Assembly: GCA_021186555.1 (NCBI GenBank)
Contig: JAJKFL010000008.1
Span: 14,377,936 to 14,441,935, forward strand
Direction of reading: 5' to 3'
Source of the DNA: Reticulitermes speratus
Lineage: Eukaryota; Arthropoda; Insecta; Blattodea; Rhinotermitidae
Length of the DNA: 64,000 nt
Made by a program: the position numbers and the translations under genes. The notes beneath the pieces are model-generated. The model saw only the letters and a list, made by a program, of their open reading frames with translations. It did no database searches and was not told the DNA's origin. The first letter of the stretch is position 1. Each line of letters opens with the position of its first letter. Positions 1-10,410 of the stretch are shown piece by piece.

Positions 1-414
1 GATTCACGGTGAGTTGTTCCAGTATGCAACGTATCCCATCCTACGGTCACAGTTTTACCAACAACTGTGGGCGCAACCACCGCTCTGCTCCCACCATAAC
101 ATTCCAGGAGAGTTCTGCAGTGCTTCCAGGAAACTATGTCTGACAGACTGTTATGTCATGTCCCGTGTTATTTGTGCAGGACAACACTGGGCAGTGTATC
201 AGAAAGTGATGTTAAATCTCATAACCTCATAATATGACTATCACTGACAGACAGGGTAAGCAAATTTTACAATAATCACATAACTGAAATAAACGTGATC
301 AGGGCCTATTTAAAGTATCACAAAGTGTGATCTTATTACTGAGCTTCCCACATGTAAAGAGCTGTAGATTTGTCACTATGTCATAGAGTCAAGCAATGAA
401 GACAGAAAAAATAG
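1..414. other. Unassigned AT-rich non-coding sequence
   Basis: I see no gene, structural RNA or recognisable repeat here. The only open frames are short and of low-complexity composition, with no domain signature. Confidence 0.5.
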
Positions 415-660
415 TGGAGGTTTAGTTCCTCACATTTTAACCTCAGCATTAGTTTGAGGTGAGTGTTCAATTTCACACTTTTGGTACCTTTCTCCTCAGG
501 ACAGAACCCTGAGCCATTGAATAGGAGGCTGGATGGGCCCTGGAGCTGTTATGGAAATGGCTGAGGAAAAGAAATTCTCCTGCTTGTACTGGAAATTGAA
601 ATTTTTCCAGGCTGCAGCTTGCCACTGTACTGACTGAGCTACCCAAGCTCATTTGCATAG
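415..660 (-). mobile_element. Degraded tRNA-derived SINE, minus strand
   Basis: Read on the minus strand, the segment opens with a tRNA-like head containing GGTAGCTCAGTCAGTAC (A-box type, near 632-650). It continues into a body with CAGCCTCCTATT near 520-532 that is shared with the plus-strand SINE at 1112-1345. The B box is not clearly preserved, so this copy is old. A small open frame on this strand encodes residues such as HPASYSM, a string I associate with translated insect SINEs, not real proteins. The ends are approximate and I could not find a target duplication. Confidence 0.45.
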
Positions 661-855
661 TAATTTGGAAACTGTTCTGAGCTTGCATATTAGTTTATAA
701 TGCTTAATCCTTTAAAGCCTGTTGGTTAGTGTAGTTAACTATTGTTGCTGTGTACAGTATTAACAGATCAACCTTTGTAGTGGAATCGCACTGTGTTCTC
801 TGCGAGATAAAAATTGGATCTCTATATATAATATAGATTAATTTTATTTGTTATT

Positions 856-895
856 CACTTTTCCCCTGTCAATATCATTTCACCAGATCTCCATA
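856..895 (+). mobile_element. Short SINE-body fragment
   Basis: About 38 nt here match, with few changes, the body of the SINE at 58619-58660; the shared core is TGTCAAT.TCATT.CACC. Only this piece is recognisable. It could be a relic of an otherwise decayed copy, or a shared core domain of several SINE families. Confidence 0.35.
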
Positions 896-1111
896 CTTAC
901 TTTCATCAACCAGCTACTGCTACCAGCAGGACAAACATGCAAAGCCTGGGAACCTTAAAAAAGCAATGCTCTTTCTGAAGTGAAGGAGCATAGGTAGAAA
1001 AGTACTTTCAGCTTGTAGTCTTCAAAGGCTTAAAAGTTAGTTCTAAAACAATTAACCATGCTACATATACTTTCAAAATTTGGAATTTAAAAGTATATAG
1101 TACTGGGTCAG

Positions 1112-1345
1112 ATAGTGAGCCACGATAGCTCAGTCAGTGCACTGACTAGGCTATGGGCTTGATGACTGGATAATTGGGGTTTGATTCCCAGCATGGACAG
1201 AGATCTATCTTCTGGGGTCCACCCAGCCTCCTATTGAAATGGTACTTGGGGCTCTCGCTCTCTCCCTGAGGATAAAATGGCTGAGGCATTAAGATGACCA
1301 CTCACACAAGGAGCTATACCTCCACTCTCCCACGTCTTTATAGTG
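1112..1345 (+). mobile_element. tRNA-derived SINE
   Basis: The head carries an RNA polymerase III A-box-like sequence (TAGCTCAGTCAGTGCACTG, about 1127-1145) and a B-box-like GGTTTGATTCC at 1179-1189, the spacing of a tRNA-derived promoter. The body (CAGCCTCCTATTGAAATGG, then a CT-rich stretch and CCTGAGGATAAAATGG) is related to the minus-strand copy at 415-660. No coding capacity is expected. The 3' end is estimated, with no clear poly(A) tail or target duplication. Confidence 0.6.
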
Positions 1346-2234
1346 TAGTATCTTATAAAGCATATACACACCCTTTACCATATTGCTTCATGTGTTGACA
1401 GGTGGTATATAAAACATGTTGCATGTTAATAGTGGGAATTACAGGCCGCCGTTCAACACCGTTATACTTCAATAGTTTGGTTATGAGGACAACGTGTGTA
1501 TTATCCTAAATGTAATTGATAGTAACAAGATAAGGGTAGAGTGAATTTTCATGGATGTTGGAACCATATGTGTAAATATTTATATGAGCTTTGTCATTTA
1601 CAGGGTCAATGGACTACAAAGAATTAGAGAAAGAGTGGATTCCTGAACTCCCTCAGAGATGAAGAATATGATCTTATGGGTTATGCCATGTATTTCAGTC
1701 AATAGTTACCGAAGTTTAAGAGAAACTAGCTGCCTTCATCTTCTACCCTGAAGATGGAGGCAGTAGGTTATTCCAAAATTTTGGTGCCTGTATACCAAAC
1801 TACATGGCATCACATCTCAGAAGGCTGTAATCTTCATATTCACTACCACGAGAACTTCTCACACCTGTTATGAATGTGTCATACTTTATCCTGTTTCTGC
1901 TCATTACATGTTATAATCAGTATGTCAGTACATAAAAACAGTAGAAAATAATTTGAGTCATGAAAGATTGAAACACGTATCCTTGTTTTGTGTTGTGAAA
2001 AACATTCTGGTGTGTGAAAAACCTGTTTGTGCCCATAGATTATATTACATTATCATTGTATATACCTAAGAATATTATTTTCTAAATCATGCTTGTCCAC
2101 TTTTGACAGGAATGGAGCTTGATAAAACAAGACTAAGGGACAAATAGACGTACGAACAAAAGTAGAACTTATTAACCTACAGTTTCAGGACTAACTGACC
2201 TTTGACTACAATAATTGTATCCAGTGCTAGGGCC
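1346..2234. other. Unassigned non-coding sequence
   Basis: AT-rich, with many stops in all frames. I recognise no gene, RNA or mobile element here; the 140-bp satellite starts just downstream. Confidence 0.45.
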
Positions 2235-3219
2235 GTCTGATTTACATCCCTTCAATGGAAGGCGAGATAGAGAGGAGAAAGTACTTTCGTCTCCAAGTAA
2301 AGAGACCTTCCTTATTGACAGATTGCAACTATACTAGAAGTGTTTATTACGCATTCCCGAACAGTGCTAGGTATGAAATTTCAGTTACATCCCACCAATG
2401 GACAGCGAGATACAGACGAAATGGTTGTTTGTTTTCCAAGTAAGGTTGCCTTCCTTACGACCTGTTTCAAACTCGTATTGTTTGTAGCGTATGCGCGTAT
2501 AGTAGGTGCAATGAAGTCTAATTTGCATGTATCCAATGGAAGGCGAGGTACAGACGAAAAGTACTTTGCTGTACAAATAAAGTACCCTTCACTATTGACC
2601 GATTTCAACCAAGCTTGCCATGTTTGTAGCGCATGCGTGGCCAGTGGGAAGATAACAAGTGTCAGTTACATCACTCCAGTGGAAGTTGAGATACAGACGA
2701 AAAAGTACTTTGTAGCCCCAGTAAAGTGCCCTTCATTATTCACCGATTTCAACGAAACATACATAGTTTGTAACACTTGCGCAATAAGAATGTGGTTTGA
2801 GGTTTCAGGAGAGTACGAATAATGGAAGGCGAGATTCAGACGGAAGTATACTTTGCTCTCCAAGTACAGTTCCCTTCGTTATTGAGCGATTTCAACCAAA
2901 CTTACACCGTTTGTAGCCCATGCGCCATAAGACTTTGGTGTGAAGTTGCATGAGAGTACGTCCAAGGTAAGGTGGGAAACAGACGAGAAGGTACTTTGTT
3001 CTCCAAGTAAAGTGCCGTTCATTATTCACCGATATGAACCAAACTTACGCTGCTTTAGCGCATGCGTGGGCAGTGCGCTGTATGAAGTTTGAGTTTCATC
3101 ACTCCAATGGAGGGTGAGATACAGACGAGAAATGTGCTTTGTTCTCCGAATAACGTGACCGTTATTATCAACCGATTTCAACCAAACATACACACTTTGT
3201 AACGAATGCGAAGTAAGAG
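2235..3219 (+). repeat. Divergent ~140-bp satellite, left block
   Basis: About seven imperfect tandem units of roughly 140 bp. Each unit repeats recognisable landmarks in order: TCTCCAAGTAAAGTGCCCTT, then TTATTGACCGATTTCAACCAA, then TTTGTAGCGCATGCG, then TCCAATGGAAGGCGAGATAC, then AGACGAAAAGTACTTTG (landmarks quoted separately with their local variants). Units differ from one another at many positions, so the block is old or poorly homogenised. The same satellite reappears at 4448-4560, 6233-6800, 53189-55785 and 56850-58105, on both sides of the central array. Small open frames here come from the repeat and are not genes. Confidence 0.85.
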
Positions 3220-4447
3220 TGTCGTAGCGTCCTGGCGGCTTCCGCCGTCAGGCCATATGCTTGTAGTGCCTCCCTATGGTAGGTTACCTAACTAAACTCA
3301 AGCTCCAACTAAAGAGGTTCTACCGGTAGTGTAGCTTCGCAGGCTTCCGCTGGCTCCGTCTTAACTCTATTTTTCGGTAGTGCTGCCACCAGTCAGTTTG
3401 TAATTTTCAGCAGATTACTGATAACTGCTGTGCCTAAATAAACGCCACAGTATATTGTACTTAATACTTCTCTATTTAAACATGTACCTAATGTTTCGCT
3501 GCCACCAATTTTGGGGATGTTAGACTAAACTGTAAATATGCATATTACTATGCTCGTGCAAACAATTTTAAAATGGCTTCCTCAGAAGCTTATTACTCTG
3601 GTTGTTAATATAATTTCTCAAATGTTATGCTATCGTAAGATTCAGGATCTCAACAGGATTCAGTATATCAAATTCCCAATCATAATTTTACCTATTTTCC
3701 TATATCTACGAAATCTATTCATGGAGGTACTCGAGCTGGGATATATCTTCATCTTTCTTACAGCTTACGTCCCAGCGGACCACGGACAGAACACCGATTG
3801 CATTTCCTAAGAAAATATATGTGATATATTTCCGTCTACTTTACTATACTACGCAAACACACAAAGAAAACACACCTAAGTCACCATTATTATCTTACTA
3901 TTTACCTAGTTAGGGGGGGTGTCCTAACTTCACTAAGGTTGGATCATCTTAATATTCTACTTAACCCATCATATTTCAGTTGGAACTGAATTTAAAAAAA
4001 AACTAACGGACAATTTACTCCACGTCGCACAATTTCGGATACATCACACACCACTCACCTGGTATGAAAAAGAAAATCAGATTTATCAAGCTCATCTTAG
4101 GCTTTACCCAAAGCACTCAGTATTCTCGTCTGTTCTTGATGAAAGATGGAACACAAAGACACTGCGTGTCGGTGCTAACAGCCTCACACGCCTTCACTAA
4201 ACGTACCAGATCAGCGCTTCCTAGTTCACTTAGCAACAGCATAATGCAAACCCGACAAACAGTTGCCGTTACTAAGGGGATGCAACATGATACAGCCTTC
4301 TTGTTGTTAGCACGTGTAGCTCACTCAACCTAACTTGTATCATAACTTAAATTCGAAATTTATCATTAACACTCTAATATAAAATTTAGAAAAATAAATT
4401 TTGCATGGTTACACAAAACACTACGGCACTACGGTACCTTTTGTCGT
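3220..4447. mobile_element. ~1.2-kb insertion in satellite with 6-bp TSD, family unknown
   Basis: The satellite is interrupted between TGTCGT at 3220-3225 and a second TGTCGT at 4442-4447. Removing the intervening 1216 bp restores a normal satellite unit, which is what a transposition with a 6-bp target duplication would leave. The insert begins with a 22-nt hairpin (3231-3252; nine-base arms CCTGGCGGC and GCCGTCAGG, one mismatch). It has no recognisable transposase or reverse transcriptase; its open frames (about 90 aa at 3538-3810 and 4064-4333) show no domain I know. It could be a solo LTR-like unit or a non-autonomous DNA element. Confidence 0.5.
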
Positions 4448-4560
4448 TTCAAGGGAGTACGTCGAAAGGAACCGAAGTACAGGCGAAAATATTCTTGGTC
4501 TCCAAGTGTAGTGCCCTTCATTATTGACCGTTTGAGGCCAAACTTACATAGTTTTGTGCT
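4448..4560 (+). repeat. Satellite fragment (~140-bp family)
   Basis: The satellite unit broken by the upstream insertion resumes here (GGAGTACGTCGAAAGG, TCTCCAAGTGTAGTGCCC, TTATTGACCG) and runs until it meets LINE-related sequence. Confidence 0.7.
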
Positions 4561-4829
4561 AGATAATCTGTGGTTTTGTGGGAACTCTCCGCTTCCCACT
4601 AGAGAACACGATACACTCACCACTTCCTGTAGCAGTAGTTCCACAACAGCACGGCTACAACGTGCTGAAACGGTACACTTTCCGTTCTCCGCTTTCCGCT
4701 AAAGCCAGGAGGGGAGCATGATAGACGACCCCTAAAGGAGAAATGAAGAAATCGATGAGGAAGGAGATGAAGGAGAGCATTGGGCGGAGCCCACTTACGT
4801 CAAGCAGCCAATCACAGCACACCAGACCT

Positions 4830-6232
4830 TCAGGGGCTGGATATGATTACGCCAATGATCATTCCTGTTCGATTTATGGGCCGAAAACACCCACCACCAT
4901 CCCATATAACTCCTCCGCTACCCCTGATGTCCTAGACATAGTAGTAACTAAAGACCTAGTCATCCCAGTCTATCTGACAACGTGCTCTGCACTAAGCTCA
5001 GATCACTTACCTGTACTGATCGACACGAGATGTCGATCATCCTTTCTTAATCTCCCGGACCGCCCGGATTTCAGAAGGACCGACTGGGTAAAATTCCAGG
5101 CCTGCCTGGAAGACAGACTTCCGTCCACCCCGAAACTACGTAGCGGGGTGGAAATCGACACGTGTGTAGAGGAAGTGTCCAGCGCTATCACTGAGGCACT
5201 AGCAGCGTCAGCCCCCAGGAGACGCCCTCGTGACGATCCACGGCCCCCAATACCGGCACGTGTTCAGGATGATATATGCCTGAAAACCGGTTGAGGAGGC
5301 AGTGGCAAATGACTAGGGACCCTGCTCTAAAAGCTGAGTTCAACCGCCTTCAGCGGTCAGTGACCCATCAGCTAAACGAGTGGCGAAATGAGCAGTGGAG
5401 TGCCACACTGGAGAGCCTCGATCCCGAGGACCAATCGCTGTGGAAGATGACAAAGCGGGTGATGAGAGTGCCCTCTCCCACTCCACCCCTGGTCACACAG
5501 GGCGGGCTTGCTCTCTCAGACTGAGAAAGCCGAAGCCCTGGCGGACAGTCTTGAGGCTCAGTTTCAGCCGGTAAACGACCCGTCGGATCCGGCAGTTATT
5601 CAGATGGTTGGCGAGGCACTGCAAGCATACTCTTACGCTCCTGCAAGCGAGCCCGAGGTAACCAAACCCGCTGGGTACAGGATGCCATCCGGGGTCTCAA
5701 GGTCAGCAAGGCGCCGGGTCCAAACGGTATTCCGAACAGGGCTCTGAAGCACCTTCCGCAGCGTGCTGTCTCTCTCCTCGCCGCGATATTCAACGCGGCT
5801 CTTCTAGCGCAGTACTTCCCATCAGTATGGAAGCATGCCCGCATTGTCTCCATTCTGAAACCTGGGAAGGACCCAGCGCTACCCTCCTCGTATCGTCCAA
5901 TGAGTCTTCTGGACACCATTGGCAAGTTGTTTGAGAAGATCCTACCCAGTAGAATCTTAAGTGAAGTAAGCGGGCGTGGGCTTCTGCGAGATGAGCAGTT
6001 TGGATTCAGACCCAAACACAGCACCTCTCTCCAGCTAGACCGCCTTGTCGAAAGGGTGTCCAGAAGCTTTGGCGAGAGGCGGCTAGCAGGCGCAGTTTTC
6101 CTCGACGTGGCTAAGGCCTTCGACACCGTTTGGGTCGATGGTCTCCTCTTTAAGCTAACGGCCCTTAACCTCCCCTCCTATCTGGTTAAAACCATATCCT
6201 CTTACCTTCACAACAGGACTTTCGAGGCGTCC
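4830..6232 (+). pseudogene. Jockey-like LINE ORF2 fragment (endonuclease tail to reverse transcriptase fingers), frameshifted
   Basis: Internal piece of a non-LTR retrotransposon polyprotein. The end of an apurinic-type endonuclease is visible (ATPDVLDIVVTK, then SALSSDHLPVLIDT, about 4918-5025). A linker follows (RRTDWVKFQACLEDRLP; LKAEFNRLQRSVTHQLNEWR), then the start of the reverse transcriptase (SKAPGPNGIPNRALKHLP; LKPGKDPALPSSYRPMSLLD; DEQFGFRPKHSTSLQL; AVFLDVAKAFDTVW). Frameshifts occur near 5276-5290, near 5520 and near 5670. The fragment stops in the palm domain before the YxDD catalytic box, where it joins satellite at 6232/6233 across a shared TCC. It lacks both a 5' start and a 3' end, unlike a normal 5'-truncated insertion, so it is a dead internal remnant. 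Confidence 0.9.
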
Positions 6233-6800
6233 AAGTAAAGTGCCTTTCATTATAGCCCGATTGCAACCAAGCTTATATGGTTTGTGTGCCATACATGAAT
6301 ATTGCACCGTGTGAACTTAGGCCTACATGAAATTCCCTTGATTGGAAGCCGAGATAGACGAAAATGTACGCTCTTCTTTAAGTAAAGCGCCTTTTATTAT
6401 TGACCGATCGTAACCAAACTTAAACGTGTTGTAGTGCATTCGTGGAAAGTGCGCGATATGAAGTTCCAGGAAAATCCCTCAATTGGAAGCCGAGATACAG
6501 ACAAAACGGGTATTTGTTCTCCAAGTTATCTTCCTTGTTGACCGTACACAAGCAAAGTTACGCGCTTTTTGTAGCAGTGAGCAGTGTGAATTTTCAGTAA
6601 CATCCCTCGATTGGAAGTCGAGATAGAGACGTAAAGTTTCTTTGTTCTACAAGCACAGTGCCCTTTATTACTTGCCAATCACAAACTTTTGTTATTTGAA
6701 GCGCATGTGAAGATTGTGCGCGGCGTGAACTTACGGGAATTGCCTTGATTGGATGTCGAGATACAGACGAAAAGGTACTTTTTTATCGAAGGAAAATGGC
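6233..6800 (+). repeat. Satellite block (~140-bp family)
   Basis: About four diverged units with the landmarks AAGTAAAGTGCC, TTATTGACCGAT, GTGCGCGATATGAA and GGAAGCCGAGATACAGAC. It starts directly at the truncated LINE end and fades out near 6800. Confidence 0.75.
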
Positions 6801-6941
6801 CTTCCTCAATCTCTGTGTGTCAATAATCCGCGACAAAGAGTTTGTCCAAACGAAATGCCTTTGATAGAATCTTGTCATCGCAGATGTTTAAAGATGGTTG
6901 ATTTTGTGTGGTGTTTGCGTTTTATGTTCTGGTATTCGCTG

Positions 6942-6943
<2 letters not shown>

Positions 6944-6983
<40 letters not shown>
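6944..6983. repeat. (AAT)n microsatellite
   Basis: Thirteen or so near-perfect AAT trinucleotides. It lies immediately outside the left inverted repeat of the element at 6992-9584. Confidence 0.9.
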
Positions 6984-7192
6984 GCACTAATGTAGTTTAG
7001 CCCGACCACTGTGTTTCCAGTGTGCTGTGACGAAGTTTACGTACGCTCAGGTGCGTGGAGCGTTGTGCCGCGCCCCCATCTCCCTCATCAAATTGGAGCG
7101 CTCATTTCAAACTCTCCCATCCTGTACAAGCAGGCGTTATATGGCCACCTGAGACTGATAATCTGTGGTTTAGGTTGTTGGCTGTCTCTGTT

Positions 7193-7287
7193 CTGTGTAT
7201 TAACTACACGGACACTCGAGACAAACTTAGGTTAGGTTGTAGGGTATGTCTCTGTTACAATCGGCGCGATATTTTAAACCCGTCCTC
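7193..7287 (+). repeat. Direct repeat, copy 1 (partner 9162-9254)
   Basis: Contains TTAACTACACGG.CACTCGAG and TGTTACA.T.GGCGCGA; the same stretch recurs at 9162-9254 with about ten differences. Its role is unknown. Confidence 0.7.
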
Positions 7288-7379
7288 CTTAAGTTCTAAT
7301 TAAGTTCTTGGGAGATATAATTATCATGTACTTTGGTCTGACTTTATACTGAGATATTCTAACGCACTGAAATTAACTA

Positions 7380-7990
7380 ATGTGTGGGTGTTTTTTTAAT
7401 GTGCGTGTGTGTGTTTTTTTTCTTGTATTGTGTATAGGTGTTTTTGTAAGGTGTGGATGTTTTGTAATGTGTGTATGGTGTTCTAATATGTGTACTTGTA
7501 TTTAGTGTATGTATTTTGTTTTGTATGTGTATGGGTGTTTTTGTAAGGCTGTGGATTATTTGTAAGGTATGTGTAATATGTGTACTTGTATTTACTGTAT
7601 GTATTTTTTTGTAAGGTGATGGGTGTTTTGTAAGGGTGGATGTATTGTAAGGTATGGATGTTTTTGTAAGGTGTGGATGCTTTTGTAAGGGTGATGCTTT
7701 TGTAAGTGTGGATGTTTTTGTAATGTGTTACGGTGTTCTAATGTGTGTACTTGTATTTACTGTATGTATTTTTTTGTATGTGTATGGGTGTTTCTGTAAG
7801 GTGTGGATGTATTTGTAAGGTGTGGATGTTTTTGTAAGGTATGGATGCTTTTTTAAGGTGTGGATGTTTTTGCAATGTGTGTACGATGTTTTAATGTATG
7901 TACTTGTATTTACTGTATGTATTTTGTTTTGTAATTGTGTATAGTTTGTTTTGTATTGTTACTTTTATGTATATTATATGTCCATTTGTA
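7380..7990 (+). repeat. GT-rich minisatellite
   Basis: Degenerate tandem repeats of about 18-20 bp (GTGTGGATGTTTTTGTAAGG and variants) with a longer embedded motif (GTGTGTACTTGTATTTACTG) recurring several times. The tract leads straight into a LINE-like 3' tail at 8001-8065, so it may be an expanded LINE 3'UTR. Confidence 0.75.
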
Positions 7991-8000
7991 TTGTGTGTAC

Positions 8001-8065
8001 TAATGTAAGGACTACTGCCACCGGGTGAAAACCCAATTGCAGTAAATATTAATAATAATTAAACA
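8001..8065 (+). mobile_element. LINE 3'-tail-like sequence
   Basis: TAATGTAAGGACTACTGCC followed by ACCGGGTGAAAACCC, AATTGCAG and an AATAATAATT tail. I recognise this as a common 3' terminus of arthropod LINEs ending in simple A/T repeats. No associated reverse transcriptase is nearby on this strand. Confidence 0.5.
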
Positions 8066-8074
8066 ATAACTAGG

Positions 8075-8160
8075 GTACATGCTGGACGATCCGGGATTCG
8101 AATCCCATCAGGGGGAAGAGATTTTCCATCCATCAGAATAGAGCTATACCTGTATTGCTC
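8075..8160 (+). mobile_element. Fragment of tRNA-derived SINE
   Basis: Includes GGGATTCGAATCCC (B box, about 8093-8106) followed by AGAGATTTTCCATCCATCA. This parallels the full SINE at 63507-63764, where a similar B box is followed by GCGAGATTTTCAGCTACCCA. Only the middle part of the element is kept. Confidence 0.5.
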
Positions 8161-8208
8161 CTTTATGTTTGCATGAGCGGTCAGGGATTGCTTTACGTTT
8201 GGCTTTTA

Positions 8209-8283
8209 TTACATTATATTATGTTATGTTATATTATGTTATATTATGTTATGTTATATTATATTATGTTATATTGTGTTTTG
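8209..8283. repeat. (TTATG/TTATA)n microsatellite
   Basis: About fifteen alternating TTATG and TTATA pentamers. The open frames spanning it are artefacts of the low complexity. Confidence 0.9.
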
Positions 8284-8469
8284 TTGTCAGGATATTTACG
8301 ACTTTATACTTGCAACAAAGCATGTTTCTACGGTCTACAGTGTTGCAGCTTTCTGTAGTTACACTTTACGCTACATGTAATGTTACTTCCCACGCTCAAT
8401 GTTCTGTACTTTACACCAGTACTTCCCGCAGTACGTGTGCAGTGCCAATATGGCTGTTTGCTGTAGTTC

Positions 8470-9118
8470 ATTGATGTACTTACCAGCTATATTGCTCAGG
8501 TATTTCTGAAAGATTTAACACGGTTCCAGTTGCCCCCGTTATTACTGGTATCACATACTTTTTACATTCCACATGCGCTCTGTTTCTATCGTAGGTCTTC
8601 GTATTTTAAAATAATTTCAGCTTCGTTTTGATCACATTTCTTTGTCCTAAAATTGCAACATCTATTAACACACACATGTTCCTTTTTCATTATCACAAGT
8701 TACCATGTCCGGTTTATTACGGACGGTTCTGTCCGTTTGCACTTGTTAATTCTGTAATACAGTTACCTTACCTTCGTGACCTGTTTCTACCAATTTCGGT
8801 ACAGCTGACACCAATGTTCCTTGTCTAACTGTCGCCTTGCATATGTTAAAGTGTAGTTAAGCCACACTGTATCGTGTATCTTTATGTACTGCTCTATTGC
8901 CACTATCGACATGCTAGTACAAAGTGTTCTGCTGTCTCGTCGTATTGTTGACACCGTCCGCATTTGCTGTCTGAATATCTTTGTAATACATTTGTTGCAT
9001 GACATTTGGTTTGTAACGTCCGATCTTGTGCTGATATTATTTCACTCAGTTTCTGCTTGCAAATCTCCCCTCGACAGCCATTATTATTATTATTATTATT
9101 ATTATTGTATTTGTTCAT
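8470..9118 (-). pseudogene. Decayed LINE polyprotein C-terminal tail
   Basis: On the minus strand, broken frames give CGRCQQYDETAEHFVLACR (near 8903-8960), then KIHDTVW and QLDKEHW. Further on come RPDMVTCDNEKGTCV-like residues, EAEIILKYEDL, ERMWNVK, VIPVITGATGTV, and finally SF-KYLSNIAGKYI near 8480. This order matches the conserved tail after the reverse transcriptase in a very common arthropod LINE family: Cys/His knuckle, then a D..IPxD-type nuclease-like region. Many stops and at least three frame changes show that it is dead. An (ATT)n microsatellite (9080-9106) interrupts its upstream end. Confidence 0.7.
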
Positions 9119-9161
9119 TCTTAATTCATTCTTAATTCTTACTCCACTAACCGTACTCGGT

Positions 9162-9254
9162 CTGTATTAACTACACGGCCACTCGAGACAAACTTTGGTT
9201 AGGGTGTAGGCTATGTCTTTGTTACAGTTGGCGCGAAATTTCAACCTCGTCCTG
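9162..9254 (+). repeat. Direct repeat, copy 2 (partner 7193-7287)
   Basis: Matches 7193-7287 in the same orientation, about 1.97 kb downstream. Both copies lie within the region bounded by the 18-bp inverted repeats. Confidence 0.7.
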
Positions 9255-9584
9255 GACGGACTGGCGCCCATACAAACACCATATAGGCAACCTGGAAACA
9301 TGTTAAGGTTTTCCTAAACACATACAACTGTCAGACGAACTACATCTATGTCTTGCTGAATATATGTGCACATCTATTTGCCGCGCACGTGACATTGACC
9401 CCTTCACGTCGTCAGTTATACAGGCTGGTCTCTCCGGCCTGCGCACGCAGCCCCGCACTCTCCATCAACAAAACGACAACGTAACATTGCTCTACCTCCC
9501 ATCTCCCCTTCCACACACGACTTCTAGACGAACACTGCCCTCCTTGATACTGAAAATTTTCGTGCTGTGGTCGGGCTAAACTAC

Positions 9585-10167
9585 GTTGGAGCCATATTTA
9601 TTATTATTTAATGTACCGCTGGATCGGCTTAATTGGAACGCGTGAACAATTGTATGACAGAACGTTGTTTTATTGTGTTTAGTTGCGTGGTGAAATTCAA
9701 GAGGACATGTGCAGTGATTGGCAGGGAGCACAACGATGCTTTCTGCTGCTATCCATAGGCCTTCTCGTGCTTACGTTTATTATAAAGCAGTTGACATACA
9801 CGTTAAGAGGCATTAAGTTGGCAAAGTGTTGCCAGTTGAGTTCACTGAGGTGGGACGCGGAACTAATTCTGCATCCTATTTAAATTTGGGTTGTAGTGCC
9901 GTTTAGCATCTCCACACCAGGAAGATTGAGAGTAGGAAGGAAGACGCTGTGCGTCTAGAAGACTGTGAGCATATGTTACGTGTTTGAGGCGGAGGAGTGG
10001 GGGAGATGCATGCTCAGGGTGGAGCGACTAGTCGGTTTGTTTGATAACGTGAAAGAACAAAGTGAATTTGTCAATGCACGTGCGCAGCAGAGAGATGCCA
10101 ACATGTAATCCGCGAGATAATAGATGTAGTTTGTCTGTCGGTTGTAGGCGTTGAGAAAAACATCAAC
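9585..10167 (+). other. Unassigned sequence, possible 5' region of a gene
   Basis: No repeat family or coding domain is recognised here. It is less AT-biased than its surroundings and runs directly into the candidate exon at 10168. If that exon is real, this stretch would hold promoter and 5'UTR. I see no decisive TATA box or initiator. Confidence 0.25.
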
Positions 10168-10247
10168 ATGTCAACACGTTTCCTCAATGGTGTTGGTGTG
10201 GGCACCAGTTTGTCGATCGACGAAGCCGACAAGTATGATTTACTGTG
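10168..10247 (+). CDS. Candidate first coding exon of a host gene
   Basis: An ATG with a purine at -3 (TCAACATG) opens a 26-codon frame starting MSTRFLNGVGVG and ending EADKYDLL plus two bases. It is followed at once by GTAAGTGT, a strong metazoan 5' splice donor. The peptide is not low-complexity and matches no transposon I know, so I cannot name it. The presumed intron starts directly before the telomere-like tract and would contain the whole ribosomal spacer array. No matching downstream exon is visible in the window. The alternative is a chance ATG-to-GTAAGT coincidence. Confidence 0.25.
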
Positions 10248-10271
10248 GTAAGTGTAGACCTCGTCTGGAAG

Positions 10272-10410
10272 ACCTAACCTAACCCAACCCAACCTATCCC
10301 AACCTAACCCAACCTAACCTAGCCTAGCCTACCCTAGCCTAGCCTAGCCTAGCCTAGCCTAGCCTAAGCTAGCCTAACCTAGCCTAACCTAACCTAACCT
10401 AACATAACCT
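10272..10410. repeat. Interstitial insect-type telomeric (CCTAA)n tract
   Basis: About 28 pentamers of CCTAA with variant blocks of CCTAG and CCCAA/CCAA. The reverse complement is the insect telomere repeat TTAGG. Degeneracy and internal position mark it as an interstitial tract, not a working telomere. Its right edge abuts the truncated LINE ORF1 at 10411. Confidence 0.85.

Larger units (their letters stand above)
6992..9584. mobile_element. 2.6-kb segment bounded by 18-bp inverted repeats
   Basis: GTAGTTTAGCCCGACCAC at 6992-7009 is exactly matched in reverse complement at 9567-9584. A further direct repeat lies inside each end (7193-7287 and 9162-9254). The interior is a mosaic of GT-rich minisatellite, LINE tails, SINE debris and microsatellites, with no transposase. 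It could be a non-autonomous DNA transposon that collected insertions, or two oppositely oriented copies of a short repeat. I found no convincing target duplication at the outer edges. Confidence 0.35.
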
